Source: Smallanthus sonchifolius
Lineage: Eukaryota > Streptophyta > Magnoliopsida > Asterales > Asteraceae
Direction: 5' to 3'
Length of the DNA: 64,000 nt
Assembly (NCBI GenBank): GCA_023525975.1
Contig: CM042025.1
Coordinates: 1,937,001-2,001,000 of the forward strand
This document shows, in pieces, positions 11,925 to 23,100 of the stretch; position 1 is the first letter of the stretch; the number at the start of each line of letters is the position of its first letter. Both the position numbers and the translations under genes were made by a program. Under the pieces are notes generated by a model. That model did not search any database and was not told where the DNA came from. It saw nothing but the letters and a program-made list of their open reading frames with translations.

Positions 11925-11954
11925 CCCGCCGCTTTGCGCGGGCCAACCCACTAG
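11925..11954 (+). mobile_element. Helitron-like 3' terminus
   Basis: A GC-rich hairpin CCCGCCGCTTTGCGCGGG (11925-11942) is followed 8 bases later by CTAG-T, the layout of a Helitron 3' end. The hairpin sequence differs from that of the CCCGTGT family, so it would be another family. The 5' end was not found. Confidence 0.45.
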
Positions 11955-12194
11955 TATAATTAAATGTGTTATTGGTGATGTATGTTTACATGTGTGTAAG
12001 TAAGTGTTTACATATGCTTAGCACGTTATAGCGTAAATAGGACTTAAAATTGACGTAGTTAAGTACATAAAACAAAATTCTACGAAATTGTGGTGATTCA
12101 GTATAAAGAGAAAAGAGTATTATGTGTAGCACGTTATAGTGTAAATAGGATCTAACATTGAAACGAAAAAAAAAACAAAAAAAAAACGAAAAAA

Positions 12195-12280
12195 AAAATT
12201 CTGCATACATGGGATTCGAATCCGGACACATTTTAAATTCCAACCTCCTTAACCACTTGAACCAACTTTTGTTAGGACTT
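12195..12280 (-). repeat. tRNA-like (Pol III promoter-like) sequence, SINE head candidate
   Basis: Read on the minus strand, an A-box-like stretch GGTTCAAGTGGTTAAGG is followed about 30 bases later by a B box GGATTCGAATCC, then by long T and A runs. It does not fold into a credible tRNA and has no clear target duplication. Confidence 0.4.
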
Positions 12281-12479
12281 TGTAGGTGAAAGAAAATTAT
12301 TTAGAGAACAAAAAGTTTCGAAAAAAAAACAAAAGAAGACACGTTTCAGGTGGGGGGCAACCCACAGTATATAGTACATACATATATACTAATTCCCATC
12401 TCATTTAAAAGGAAAGGTCGGTGAGGAGTAGTTAAGCGGGATGCTGAAATTTTTGTTTTTTTATCTTATATTATATATA

Positions 12480-13075
12480 ATTTATGTTTTTTACTCGTTT
12501 AATTATTAATTAATTTTGTTTTCTTTTAATAACTTTCGTTCGTTAATTTTTTTTTAAAACGGAATGCACTGCTATTTTTAATTTTTTTTTTGTCGATGTT
12601 TCGATATAATTTTTTTTTAAAACGGACTTGTATTCAAAGTTGAGTATTTTTTGGTATCGTAGCACATAGCGAGTGCCGTTATCGTCATGGTACCGCGACG
12701 ACCCGAACCTATTATGCCGCGTGACACGGGAATTCGAGTTATGGTATGTTTCGAAGCCGCCGCAACGCGCGACTTCGATGCTTTTTACCCGTTTAATTAT
12801 GAATTAATTTCGCTTTCCTTTAATAACTTTCGTTCGATATCTTTTTTTAAAAAACGGAATGCACGACTGTTTTTAATTTTTTTCTGTCGTCGTTTCGATA
12901 TAATTTTTTTTAAAACGGACTTACATTCAAATTCGAGTATTTTTTTGTATCGTAGCACATAGCAAGTGCCGTTATCGTCATGGTACCACGGCGACCCGAA
13001 CTATTATGCCGTGTAACACGGGAATTCAAGTGATGGTACGTTTCGAAGCCACCGCAACGCGCGGCGGATAACCAA
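12480..13075. repeat. Direct repeat, two copies of about 290 bp
   Basis: The unit runs from 'cgtttaattatta...aataactttcgttcg' through 'gcacatagcgagtgccg' to 'gccgccgcaacgcgcg', and is present at about 12485-12770 and again at about 12788-13072. Related copies occur at 17860-17950, 26560-26620 and 56330-56510. The unit end (ccaccgcaacgcgcggcgg) is a short GC-rich hairpin. No coding; family not identified. Confidence 0.7.
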
Positions 13076-13609
13076 TCGTGCTCCTAACAATTTTTTTGCT
13101 CTTATCAAATGCTTTCTAGACAATAGGTTGACATTAATACATAACTACGTTCATGTGTACCTAAAAGGATAAACACAAAAAAACTAATATAACAAAAATG
13201 ATAATAAATTTGTTTTTTTTAATTTAAATAAATTAATAATAAAATAATGATTAAAATCTCCCTGCCTAAGTTTAATTTTATTACTTTAATTAATAATAAT
13301 ATTTAGCAAACTACATTTTCAAATGCTAAATTTGGGTATGTTGCGATTTTGTTTTTTAGTTATACGAGACCGTCTTATGTGTAATTACATTTACATTTTA
13401 TTTAAAGTCGAGCGAGTTCAAATATGATATTTTTTTGTTTTTTTATAATTTATTTTCATATTTCTTAACGTTCATTTTTACGACGTTGCTTTATGTCTTT
13501 ATCTTGATTGATATCCGAATATACCGTTGCGACCTGTTTCTTTTAACTACGTTTCGATATTAAAAACCGAGCCACCGCAACGTCATACACTTATCTTTAC
13601 GTACTTAAC

Positions 13610-14345
13610 TGTCACACCCCGGCCGGCGACGGATTATACGTCGGGGTTGACGCGGTTGTTCAAAAGCACATGATCCACTTTTAAATACGTTACAACATTT
13701 AATCAACATATTAAGTATTCGTTACAAGGAAAATTGAATCATATTGTTCAAATAAAACATGACAATAAATGAATCCTTAATCAATTTTAACAGGGTCCGT
13801 ATCATTAAGTGATCAAGCATAGTCCTCAAACGGGTGTACCTGAAACATGTGAGTAAATGTCAACTACAAGTAGTTGGTGAGCAACATAGGTTTTGACACC
13901 AAACAAAGTTAAGTATAGTTTACAATTCAATATGCTCAAAGTATGTATAAAGCATATATGTGAAAACACACAAGGTTCCAAGCGTACAATCAAGTCTGAC
14001 AATAGAAAACTAGATACGCAATCCAACTGATCGCCTTTTTGAAAAAGTAGTAAGATGTATACACAAAAACCCGCCAAGGTTCTGTGTTAAGTAATGTACA
14101 GATTCCCGTATAAATGATCATAAAAGGTACTACCTTAGGCTTGGGTTGCAAGTTAATGATTGCACTGACATGAACACACGTAATGGTCACCAAATAGTTT
14201 AAGACATAAAGCATAAAGACCTTAGCATAAGAACAAAGGTATTGAATTGTGCATGAAATATAGTTAATGACATGTTTCACCCCAAAAAGTAAAAAGAGTA
14301 AAAAGGGGCTATGTAACTCACCTGTAACGAAGCTAATAAATAGTA
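13610..14345 (-). mobile_element. 3' end of an LTR of the same family as 18994-22118, inverted
   Basis: It begins TGTCACACCCC at 13610. Read in reverse, it matches the last 700 bp of the solo LTR ending at 22118: the 'ggattatacgtcgggg' block next to the end, the 'cctgaaacatgtga' block followed by 'caactac...tagttggtgag', and the 'catgtttcaccccaaaa' block all occur in the same order. The rest of this copy is missing; copia sequence starts at about 14390. Confidence 0.75.
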
Positions 14346-14389
14346 TGAATAGTTAATGATGGATAAGCTTCGTGAGGATTCCTCAAAAT

Positions 14390-16310
14390 CAACCTACACG
14401 TTCAAGTTGTCGTTGAGGAAAGCGGTTTTGACGTCCATCTGATGTAGCTCTAAGTCAAAGTAAGCTACTAGGGTCATCACGATTCTTAATGAATCCTTTC
14501 GAGAAACAGGAGAAAAGGTCTTTTGATAATCGATTCCTTCTTTCTGATTGAAACCCTTTTCAACCAATCTCGCTTTATAGCGTTCAATGTTTCCATTCGG
14601 ATCTAGTTTAGTTTTGAAGACTCATTTACATCCTACGGGTTTAGCACGGTTGGGTAATTCAACTAAATTCCAAACATCATTTTTCTTCATGGAGTCAAGC
14701 TCGTCAATCATAGCTTTGTTCCATTCAGAAGACTGATCACTGCTAATGGCTTCATGATAAGAAGTAGGATATGTAAACTTTCCGGCATCCATTTCAGCTT
14801 CAGTCAGGTAGGTAACATAATCATCAAAGTTAGTAGGCCTTTTGGACCTAGACGACCTCGTGAGTTCATTATCGGGTTCGGCATTGTCTACATGTCGGTC
14901 GTTTGATGTGCCTTCATTCTATGGTATAAAAGGAGTAGCATTAAGATCTGAGTGTCGAGGAAGTGGTGCAGTGACGTGCAGTGCAACGTGGTGTACAAGA
15001 GGAGTAATCGGAGGTAAAGTAAGCGACGAATCTCCCCCCCCCCCCCCGCGTCTTGTACTTCTTCTAAATCTGGATAAGGATTTTCACTGCTCCCACTGAC
15101 CTTAAAATCCTCAAGGAATTTGGCTTGCTTGGTTTCTAGAATACGAGTGACGTGAGAAGGACAGTAGAATCTATAACCCTTTAAGTGATCGGGATAACCG
15201 ATAAAGTAACAAGTGACAGTTTTCATGTCAAGTTTCTTTAAGAAAGGATTATAAAGTTTAGCTTCGGCAAGACAGCCGCATACTTTCATATATCTAAGAC
15301 TCGGTTTCCTTCCTGTCCAGAGTTCATAAGGAGTTTTAGGAACAGACTTTGAAGGAACTCTATTGAGTATATGAACAACTGCTTTTAAGGCCTCGGTCCA
15401 GAGGAATGAGGGAAAACCTGAGTTGGCTAACATACTGCGTACCATGTTCATTAGGGTCCTGTTTCTTCTCCCAGCAACACCGTTCTGCTGAGTACCGGGC
15501 ATGGTGTACTGGTTCACGATCCCCTGGCCCTTACAAAACTCATAAAATGGACCAGGAGCCTGACCCACATCAGTATGTCTGCCATAATATTCACCTCCTC
15601 TATCTGATCTCACAACTTTTATTTGAAGATCAAGTTGTTTTTCAACTTCACTTTTATAATCTTTAAAAGTCGCAAGTGATTCAGATTTTTCTTTAATAAG
15701 ATACAAGTACATATAGAGAGAATAATCATCGATAAAAGTGATAAATGAAGTATGTCCTGTTATACCAGCAACATGGTAATGGCCACTAATATCAGTGTGA
15801 AAGAGTTCTAATAAATTAGAGCTCCTAGTGACACCTTTCTTATTTGTTGATGTCATTTTACCTTTAAGGCATTTGACACATGTTCCAAAGTCATTGAAAT
15901 CGAGAGATGGTAACACTGCATCCTTCACGAGTCGAGATAAGCGATCTCGTGAAATGTGGCCTAAGCGTTGATGCCACAACATCGATGAAGCTTCTAAGTC
16001 TCGCTTTCGTTTAGTCTTTGTTGAGTTTTCATTGATATTATATGATAACAAAGACTTGGAAAATTCATCATCTAGTTCTAATCTATAGAGACCATCATCC
16101 AAATAACCACGTCCAAACACTTGAGAATTTAACATAATATAAAGTTTGCCATGACCATGAGAACAAACAAAACCTTCAATGTCTAACTTTGGTCCTGATA
16201 CTAGATTTCGAGTAATCTTAGGAATATATAAAGTATCATAAAGTTTAATACATAAACCAGTTTTCATTATTAATTCTAAGGTTCTCACAGCTTTGACAAC
16301 TAGTTACTTT
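14390..16310 (-). pseudogene. Ty1/copia retrotransposon fragment: GAG-pre-integrase, integrase, start of reverse transcriptase (broken)
   Basis: Minus strand. The 466-codon frame from 16288 holds a GAG-pre-integrase zinc region (WHQRLGH...CVKCLKGK) and the integrase core, with the first Asp in LFHTDISG and the second in VVRSDRGGEYYG. The third catalytic residue, normally Glu in the block QQNGVAERRNRT, is Gly here (NGVAGRRNRT, about 15460-15475). A run of 14 C (15034-15047) shifts the frame; beyond it the reverse-transcriptase start is readable (KARLVEKGFNQKEGIDY...HQMDVKTAFLN) with at least two stops, ending near 14390. Gag, most of RT, RNase H and both LTRs are absent. Confidence 0.85.
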
Positions 16311-18000
16311 AATTATTCGTATTAAGTTTTAACTTTATTACATTATTTTTAGTTAAAGAAGAGTACTAATTAAAAATTGTAGATTTTAACATAATAACGG
16401 TATCAGATGCGAAGGATGAAGTAATCGTGTGAGAATCGTGAATGAGAACCAAAGAAATAAGGATGGATCCAAAAAACAACGACAATACGGAGAAGGAGAT
16501 GCAGGATATAGCGGCGCTTCAAAGAATTAGGTTTACCGTGAATGAAAAGTACGGGTTAGAAAGGAAATATTAGATCCGAAGTTGGATAATTGGATGTCCA
16601 ATCATCGATAATATCAACGTTGCTATCGAGGTACGATCCAAAGAGTTACACTTTGGACAACGAGTAAATAATAACGTTTAGTCGTAAACATTATAGTTCA
16701 CTAATTTGTTAATCAATTATTTAGTGAAATAATTAAAAGACAGAAGTTTAGATGGTTTTAAGTTTAACAGTTAAACGTTAAACGATTGTTGTTTACTAAT
16801 TATTTGTAATTAGAAAAGTGCGAGGATCAAAGAAATTTAACTGTTAATTACCCGGGGTGTGGTTTGTAATTATGAGGATTATAAATACAAACTTAATCAA
16901 AACCCTAATGAGTTTTTTTTTGGCCTGCTCTCCTTTTTTGCGCAAACCGGCTGACCACCCCCTTCCCCGCCGATCGGCCTGCCGAAAACCACCACCGACA
17001 CTGCGCTGCTCGGCTGCTGCCACAACGAGTCGCTGGAGCCGTGAACCGGTTTTGCGCACGAACCCGTTTGACGAGTTGCGAGTCTTCCAGGAATCGTCGA
17101 AGGTATACTTTTCTAACCCGTTATGGTTGGTTTATTTAATTGTCTATTCGTGTGTAATCGAATCACTGAAAGGATCCCAGTTTAGAACCATTAACGTGTA
17201 CAACCGCTTCCGCTAAATGCAAATATGATTTTGTTAAATTAATTTGATTAATAAAATTGTTTTAAAAGTTAAAACCGGTACACGGATTCCAACACATACA
17301 AAACGGGTTAAAACACAATGGGCGGGAAAACAATGGTGAGAGTGATTGTGATGGTGACACATGACAAAACTTGTAATCATTTATTAGGTTAAGAATTATT
17401 ATTATTATTATTATCATTATATTAACCCCTCTACTTTGTTATATGACAAAAATAGTCCCTGAACTTTATAAAATGACAATACAAGCAGATGGGTTACAAG
17501 CATCTGACAAAGATTTCAGGTCAACTTAAGTCCCGTTTTCAAATCGAGAGAGAGAAACACCTTTCTCTCTCTATATTTTACTTTTCGCTCTCTATGCTTG
17601 TAGTTTTTTCTCCATATCCTTCTGCAACAACAAAGAGATGAGAGAGACAGAGGCAGATAAAGATATAGAAATGACTCCGGTAGGATCCAATGTGGTTCCT
17701 GGTAACATTATGATCTAGGGAGTTGGCAATTTGGTATCATTTACTTTTTTATAGTTACATTACAATATAGTTTAAAAGGAAGTGAGGTTGTAAAGTTGCT
17801 CATCGATTCAAAATTTAACACGTCACAGTTTTTTTACATTTTAATTTTCATCCATTATACTATATATAATATACGTTTTTAACTCATTTCTTTTTCTATT
17901 AATTTCTTTTTCTTTTAATAACTTTCGTTCCTTAAGTTTTTTTAAAAAAAGGAAGTGAGGTTTAACAGTTGATCGATTCAAAACTTGACAAATTTGTTTT
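16311..18000. other. Non-coding spacer with repeat fragments
   Basis: No convincing gene. From about 16840 the base composition changes: a TATA-like 'gattataaatac' (about 16876-16887) is followed by a GC-rich stretch and then AT-rich DNA, resembling the promoter and leader of an LTR in the + direction, but neither end nor target duplication was found. The 119-codon frame at 16857 is not recognisable. A partial copy of the 12.5-kb direct-repeat unit lies at about 17860-17950. Confidence 0.4.
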
Positions 18001-18190
18001 TAGAGTTAAATACGGTTTTAGTCCCTGTGGTTTGTCAAAAATAACTATTTCAGTTTAAAGTTTAAATTTGACTTTTTTAATCCAATACTTTCATTTTTGT
18101 CTCGTTTTTCATCCACATGTTAAACGACATCCATTAATCCAATAGTTTCATTTTTCTCACGTGAGGGGCATTTTTATCAATTTTCCATTT
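18001..18190 (+). repeat. MULE left terminal inverted repeat
   Basis: Matches the reverse complement of 24130-24326: the first 45 or so bases are almost identical ('taaatacggttttagtccc', then 'tgtggtttgtcaaaaataac'), then 'ttaaacgacatccatta' and 'ctcacgtgaggggca' recur in order with a small length difference between them. Confidence 0.85.
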
Positions 18191-19703
18191 CTTCTTTTCC
18201 CTCTATTTCTTTCATCAAAACCAATAAACCTTATGTACAATCCCGACACTTCTTCATCTGCTCTTCGATCGTCTGCCCTAAAAATCCATCGATCATCTAC
18301 AATCCTAATCTGCGATCTTATGAGGGACTGCTCTTGATTCACAATACCACACTACACGCTACAATGATACCCAATATGTGGTACATTCGTCCGTCAAACG
18401 AGCCTTTCGATCCAATCGAAGTATATGGAGAGTTTGTAGTCAATTTCTTGCACATTTTGTTTAATTATTGCTTAATCGAAGTTAGTGAGTCAGTAATGTG
18501 TGAATTTTTTGTTTGATTTTCATTAGGGCCAAACCCAGACTATTTCTCCATGAAAATTCACCATGGAGGAAAGTTTACTAAAGCCTCAGGTAGAAGGTAT
18601 GTCGATGGTTATATAGACTACGTTGACATGGTGGATTGTGACGAATTTTCAATCCATGAGTTAATGACAATGGTTTGTGAGTTAGGTTATCCTAAAAATG
18701 AATTGGTTTATTACCGTTTTATGATTCCTAATCAAGATTTGGATTTTGGTCTGAGGGCCCTAGGTAATGATTATGATGTTATAAGTTTATCAGATCTAAG
18801 TGTCAAGACAGAAAGATTTCAGGGCTAAGACCATGGCTATTCAGAAGATTGAAGGAGATTATTCTGCTAAGTATGGAATCTTAAAAGATTATTGTGAAGA
18901 ACCGCGAAGGGTTAACCTAGGTACTACTGTCACTATTGATGTTGAAAGGGAATGTAACCCAGCAACTGAAACAAGGCAGTTCAAGAGAATATATGTAATA
19001 TCCGAGACTTTCCGACCTATCTAAAACCCTTGCACATGTCCTTAGACTTTAAAAAACTCAATTTCGTATTTTCCTAAAACAATAAATATTAATTTTAAAT
19101 TAATATATGATTTAGGAAAAATAATGTATACTTAAAACATATACGTATGTATATATGTGAGGATTATTTAAAATATATATATATATATAAAAATATGTAT
19201 ATAAAATTCTCAAAAACTTACAAATTGTAATCATTTAAACTTATTATATTAACTTATAATAAATTTCATAAAGCATTTTATAAAATTTATAAAATCATTT
19301 GAGAAAACTTATTAAAATTTTAAACATATATATTTGATTTTATAAAAGTCCCGGGGACCAAAACTGTCAAATGCTGAAACTTTTTTAAAACTAAAACTAT
19401 ACTTTTAACCTAAAACGTTAAACTCCAGAAACATCAGGACCTGTTGTGTATTTATCCCAAACTTCCAGAACCGAAATAGGTCCCAGGTTCGAAACCCGTA
19501 GCCCCCGATTTTGCCTCAGTTTCGACCAAACTCGTGAAATCGTCCAGGTTCACTGAACCTCGGGCTCATGCTCGCGCATGCGACCCGTCCCCAAGACACC
19601 ATGATGACTAATTTCGTTCAAGGCCGCGCATGGAGTCGGCATTTACTACGAACGGCTCAACCACCCGCCCTCGACCCGTTCGCGCATTTAATGCCAAAAT
19701 TGG

Positions 19704-19860
19704 CTATAAATACCGACCCCCATACACCAACAACATCACCCCTAACCTCCCACCACTATCTATCTCGTCGATCCGGAGCTGCATTGCCGGATTAGAAATC
19801 GCGACCGGCGACTCCAAGCCCAGTCCCAATCTCGCTCGATTCGGCACCAAATCAGGTAAT
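19704..19860 (+). promoter_or_regulatory. TATA-like promoter and leader inside the 3.1-kb LTR
   Basis: The motif ctataaatac (19704-19713) lies in GC-rich sequence and is followed about 145 bp downstream by a donor-like site (atcag/gtaatc near 19855). The arrangement is that of an LTR U3/R/U5 promoter whose leader may be spliced. Inference from motif spacing only. Confidence 0.45.
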
Positions 19861-20028
19861 CTTTGAATCCATCTTGATCGTTTTCGTATGAGGATCAAAA
19901 GCCCTCTGTTTAATTTCATAAACAGAGGGCAATCCGATTCGAATTTACGGATTCTAGTTCTAGGGTTCATAAGGGAATTGGGGCTTGATTTACCTTGTGT
20001 TTAAATATTTCTTTTTCAATATGTTTCA

Positions 20029-20112
20029 CTAACGAGGCCCGTAGTCGGGTGGTTAGTGCGTTGTGCATAGTGACCCGGGGCAGGGCGCGGGTTCGAGTCC
20101 GGCCGACCTGGG
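20029..20112 (+). repeat. tRNA-like block with a perfect Pol III B box inside the LTR
   Basis: A D-arm-like gtagtcgggtggttagtg is followed by gggttcgagtccgg (about 20088-20101), a perfect B-box match, spaced about 35 bases apart. The sequence differs sharply in composition from the AT-rich surroundings. No intact acceptor stem was seen, so it is called tRNA-like rather than a tRNA gene. Confidence 0.5.
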
Positions 20113-23100
20113 TTTTGGCACTTCATTTTTTTAACACAATTTCGCCCAGTTTATACACTTCTGATTATTTTTATAAATTTTCTGATGCTTTTATAAACTT
20201 AAATTTGATTTTTATTTACACTTTAATGTTCCAGAACTATTTTATTTAATTAAAATGTTGTTAAAACTTATGATATTTAACCATTTGAAAATAGTTTTTA
20301 AATATTTAAAAACTGTAAAAATACTTGTAAACTTTTATAAAACTTGTATTTATACGAAAACTATTTATTTAAAACAGTAAACTCAATCTATTATTTATTA
20401 AAAGAATTATTTTATCCTAACATTTAAAATTTAAACATATAAACTTTTAGAAAGTTTTACAACTTTTGTAAACTCAAAAAGATTTATAAAATTTATATAA
20501 AAACAGAAACTTAAAGTTAACAAACTATAGACTTATGCGTTTAATATAAATTTAAAACAAGGGAAATAAATATGTGTATTTATTTTCCTAAAGGCTCATA
20601 AACTTGTAGGCTTTGTAAAATGTAAACTTTAAAAACATTTATAAACTTATATTTAAAATATAAACTTTATAATAAATCCTATTTAAACATATTTGTTAAT
20701 CTTAGAACTTCATTTATTTAAACTTATTAAAACATTTTAAACATTTTTACAAGTTAAGTTGTAAAATAAATATTTAACATCTAAATACTTTGATAGATGA
20801 TTAAATAAAATGATTATTCTTATAAGATAATTATTTTGTTCCTAATAAATATGTATGCTTTGAATGACTATTATTAAACTCTAACCATTATTTACTCTTT
20901 AAATGATTATTTATCCTTATTAATTATTCATTCTTTTAGTATTATTGAGCCTTTGCATATGCTTTGATTAAATCTTTACTAACTATTTATTCTTTAAAAT
21001 AATTATTACTAGTCTTTAATAAATATCTAGTCTTATACTTACCTATTGTTACAACCCTACTTATGAAATACTTAGAACATTCCTTTAAATTATTATTACC
21101 TAACTAGTGTAATTAAAAACTATAAAACTTCTAAATAATTATTTTTAATAATTATTCTAATCTACAAACTTATGAAACTTTGATATTCAAGTCTTGTGAC
21201 ATTCATTTAAAGCTTCTATTTTGAAACTTTGAATTGAACTTCATAAACACAAATCATTCCCGTGTCTCATTGGAACCCTAGTCAAATCTCGAAATTTTAG
21301 ATCTTTTGCCTTAGACTTGTAGAAGCAAACTTAAATCTTTAGACTTGCATTCTTAGGCTTATTGTGAGGATATTATCCCTCAAAGTCTTGCAAATACTTA
21401 CTCTTGTCGAATACCCTTCGTCAATCCAAGTGAGTATACTTAGCCCATTTTCCCTTTCTATACTTTTGGGGCGAAACATGTTCAAAAACATTAAACTTAT
21501 GCAATTCTTGTACAACTATGACTAGATGCTTATTCTTATGTTAAACTTGAGACTTGTATGCTTAGATTAAACTTAAAACTAGCACATTCATTAACTTTGA
21601 TCAAGCCTATAGTAACAATGATAGATCTATTGCATTTGACCAATCCACCTTGATTGATTGACCCTTCGGGGGGAGCCCTTGGTGATTGTTACTGAATTAA
21701 ACTTTAAACTTGAGACTTATAAGGGTAACCTGCGGGTTATGCCTAAACTTGGTTGGAGGGTTGAAGTGCACAATGTTTAAGATACTTGTTTCTCATACTT
21801 ACATTATAGAATGCATATATCATAGTGAATTGTAATTCTTTCCAAATACTTGTTAAACTGTGTCAAAACCTTTGTATCTCACCAACTATTTTGTAGTTGA
21901 CAGATTCTTTCACATGTTTCAGGTTCTACATCATGAGACTTGTTTGTGATCACATATGACGCTTTGGACCTAGACTACTTATTAAATAAATGTTGTATAC
22001 TTGTTATTTCCTTTGTATTGAACCTTTGAATCTATTATTAATGAAATATTGAAACCTTGTGCTATTGAACAACCGCGTCCGCCCCGACGTATAATCCGTC
22101 GTCGGTTGGGGTGTGACAATATACATATGTTTAGGGCCTTTGAAGGTTGGGTTTAGACTGTGTGGTAGGTAGTTACTAGGTTTAGAAGGTTCTTTTTTGA
22201 AAGGACCATTTTCTGGACAAATCTTGGCTGTAGTTGGTATAGATTTTAATAATGGTATTTATCCGGTGGCATATGCATTGGTAGAAGTAGAAACCTGCAG
22301 TTCTTAGACCTGGTTTTTAGAATGCTTAGGGCATGACCTTGATTTGGATTCCATCTCTAACTTCACATTTATTAGTGACAGGCAAAAGGTATATTTATTT
22401 GTCTTTTCATATATGATTTTTCAAGTTAATTTACTAAATCTAATGTGTTTACCATGTAGGGAATCATACAAGATTTAGCCAAAGTATATCCTAATGCAGA
22501 ACATAGGTTTTGTTTAAGGCATATACATGAAAACATGAAGTCAAAGTGGAGAGGTCATTTGTTCAAAAACCTAATTTGGAAGTGTGCAAGTTCAACTACA
22601 ATTCCACACTTTTAGAGAGCAATGAAAGAGATTTCCACCATTGATAAGGCTCTACATGACTGGCTAAGAGAAATTCCACTAAAGCATTGGTCTAGAGCCC
22701 ATTTTTTAGGTATGATTCCTTAATCTGATGTACTTTTCAATTATGCAAGAAAATGTACAAGTGATGTACTTTTAAACAATATGTGTGAGGTATTCAACAT
22801 GTAGTAGGGGGAGGGACAAGCCTGTCATAACCTGTTTAGAGTTTATTAGGGAAAATTTGATGAAAAAAATAGTGGTTGTTCACAAAATGATTTCCAAGTG
22901 TGATGGCCCATTGACTCCTACTGCCACAAAAAATGTTTGAAAAAATCAAACCTGAGGCTAGTCAATACACTGTCATTTTGAGTGGGAATGGCAAATATCA
23001 AGTTAATGGTTGTTCCCTAGAATAGTATGTGGTAAATGTTGAATACAAGACTTGTTCTTGTAGAAAATGGGGGTTAACTGCCATGCCCTATAAGTATGCA

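Larger units (their letters stand above)
18994..22118 (+). mobile_element. Solo LTR (3.1 kb) inserted in the MULE
   Basis: Begins TGTAATATCC and ends GGGGTGTGACA, flanked by a perfect 5-bp ATATA duplication (18989-18993 and 22119-22123). Removing the element and one ATATA joins the codons for RIY to ICLGPLK in frame. No protein coding is visible. It carries a TATA-like promoter near 19704, a leader with a splice-donor-like end, a tRNA-like block at 20029-20112, and long AT-rich sequence from 20130 to 21400. The last 700 bp recur inverted at 13610-14345. Confidence 0.85.

Noticed and set aside
16857..17216. 119-codon + strand frame as a gene
   Set aside because: It begins in a TATA-like promoter segment, has no recognisable domain, and a minus-strand frame of similar quality overlaps it.
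13610..22118. A single 8.5-kb DNA transposon with TGTCACACCCC inverted ends
   Set aside because: The flanks differ (TTAAC and ATATA), the right copy has its own duplication at 18989-18993, and the internal homology shows two truncated or solo LTR copies in opposite orientation.
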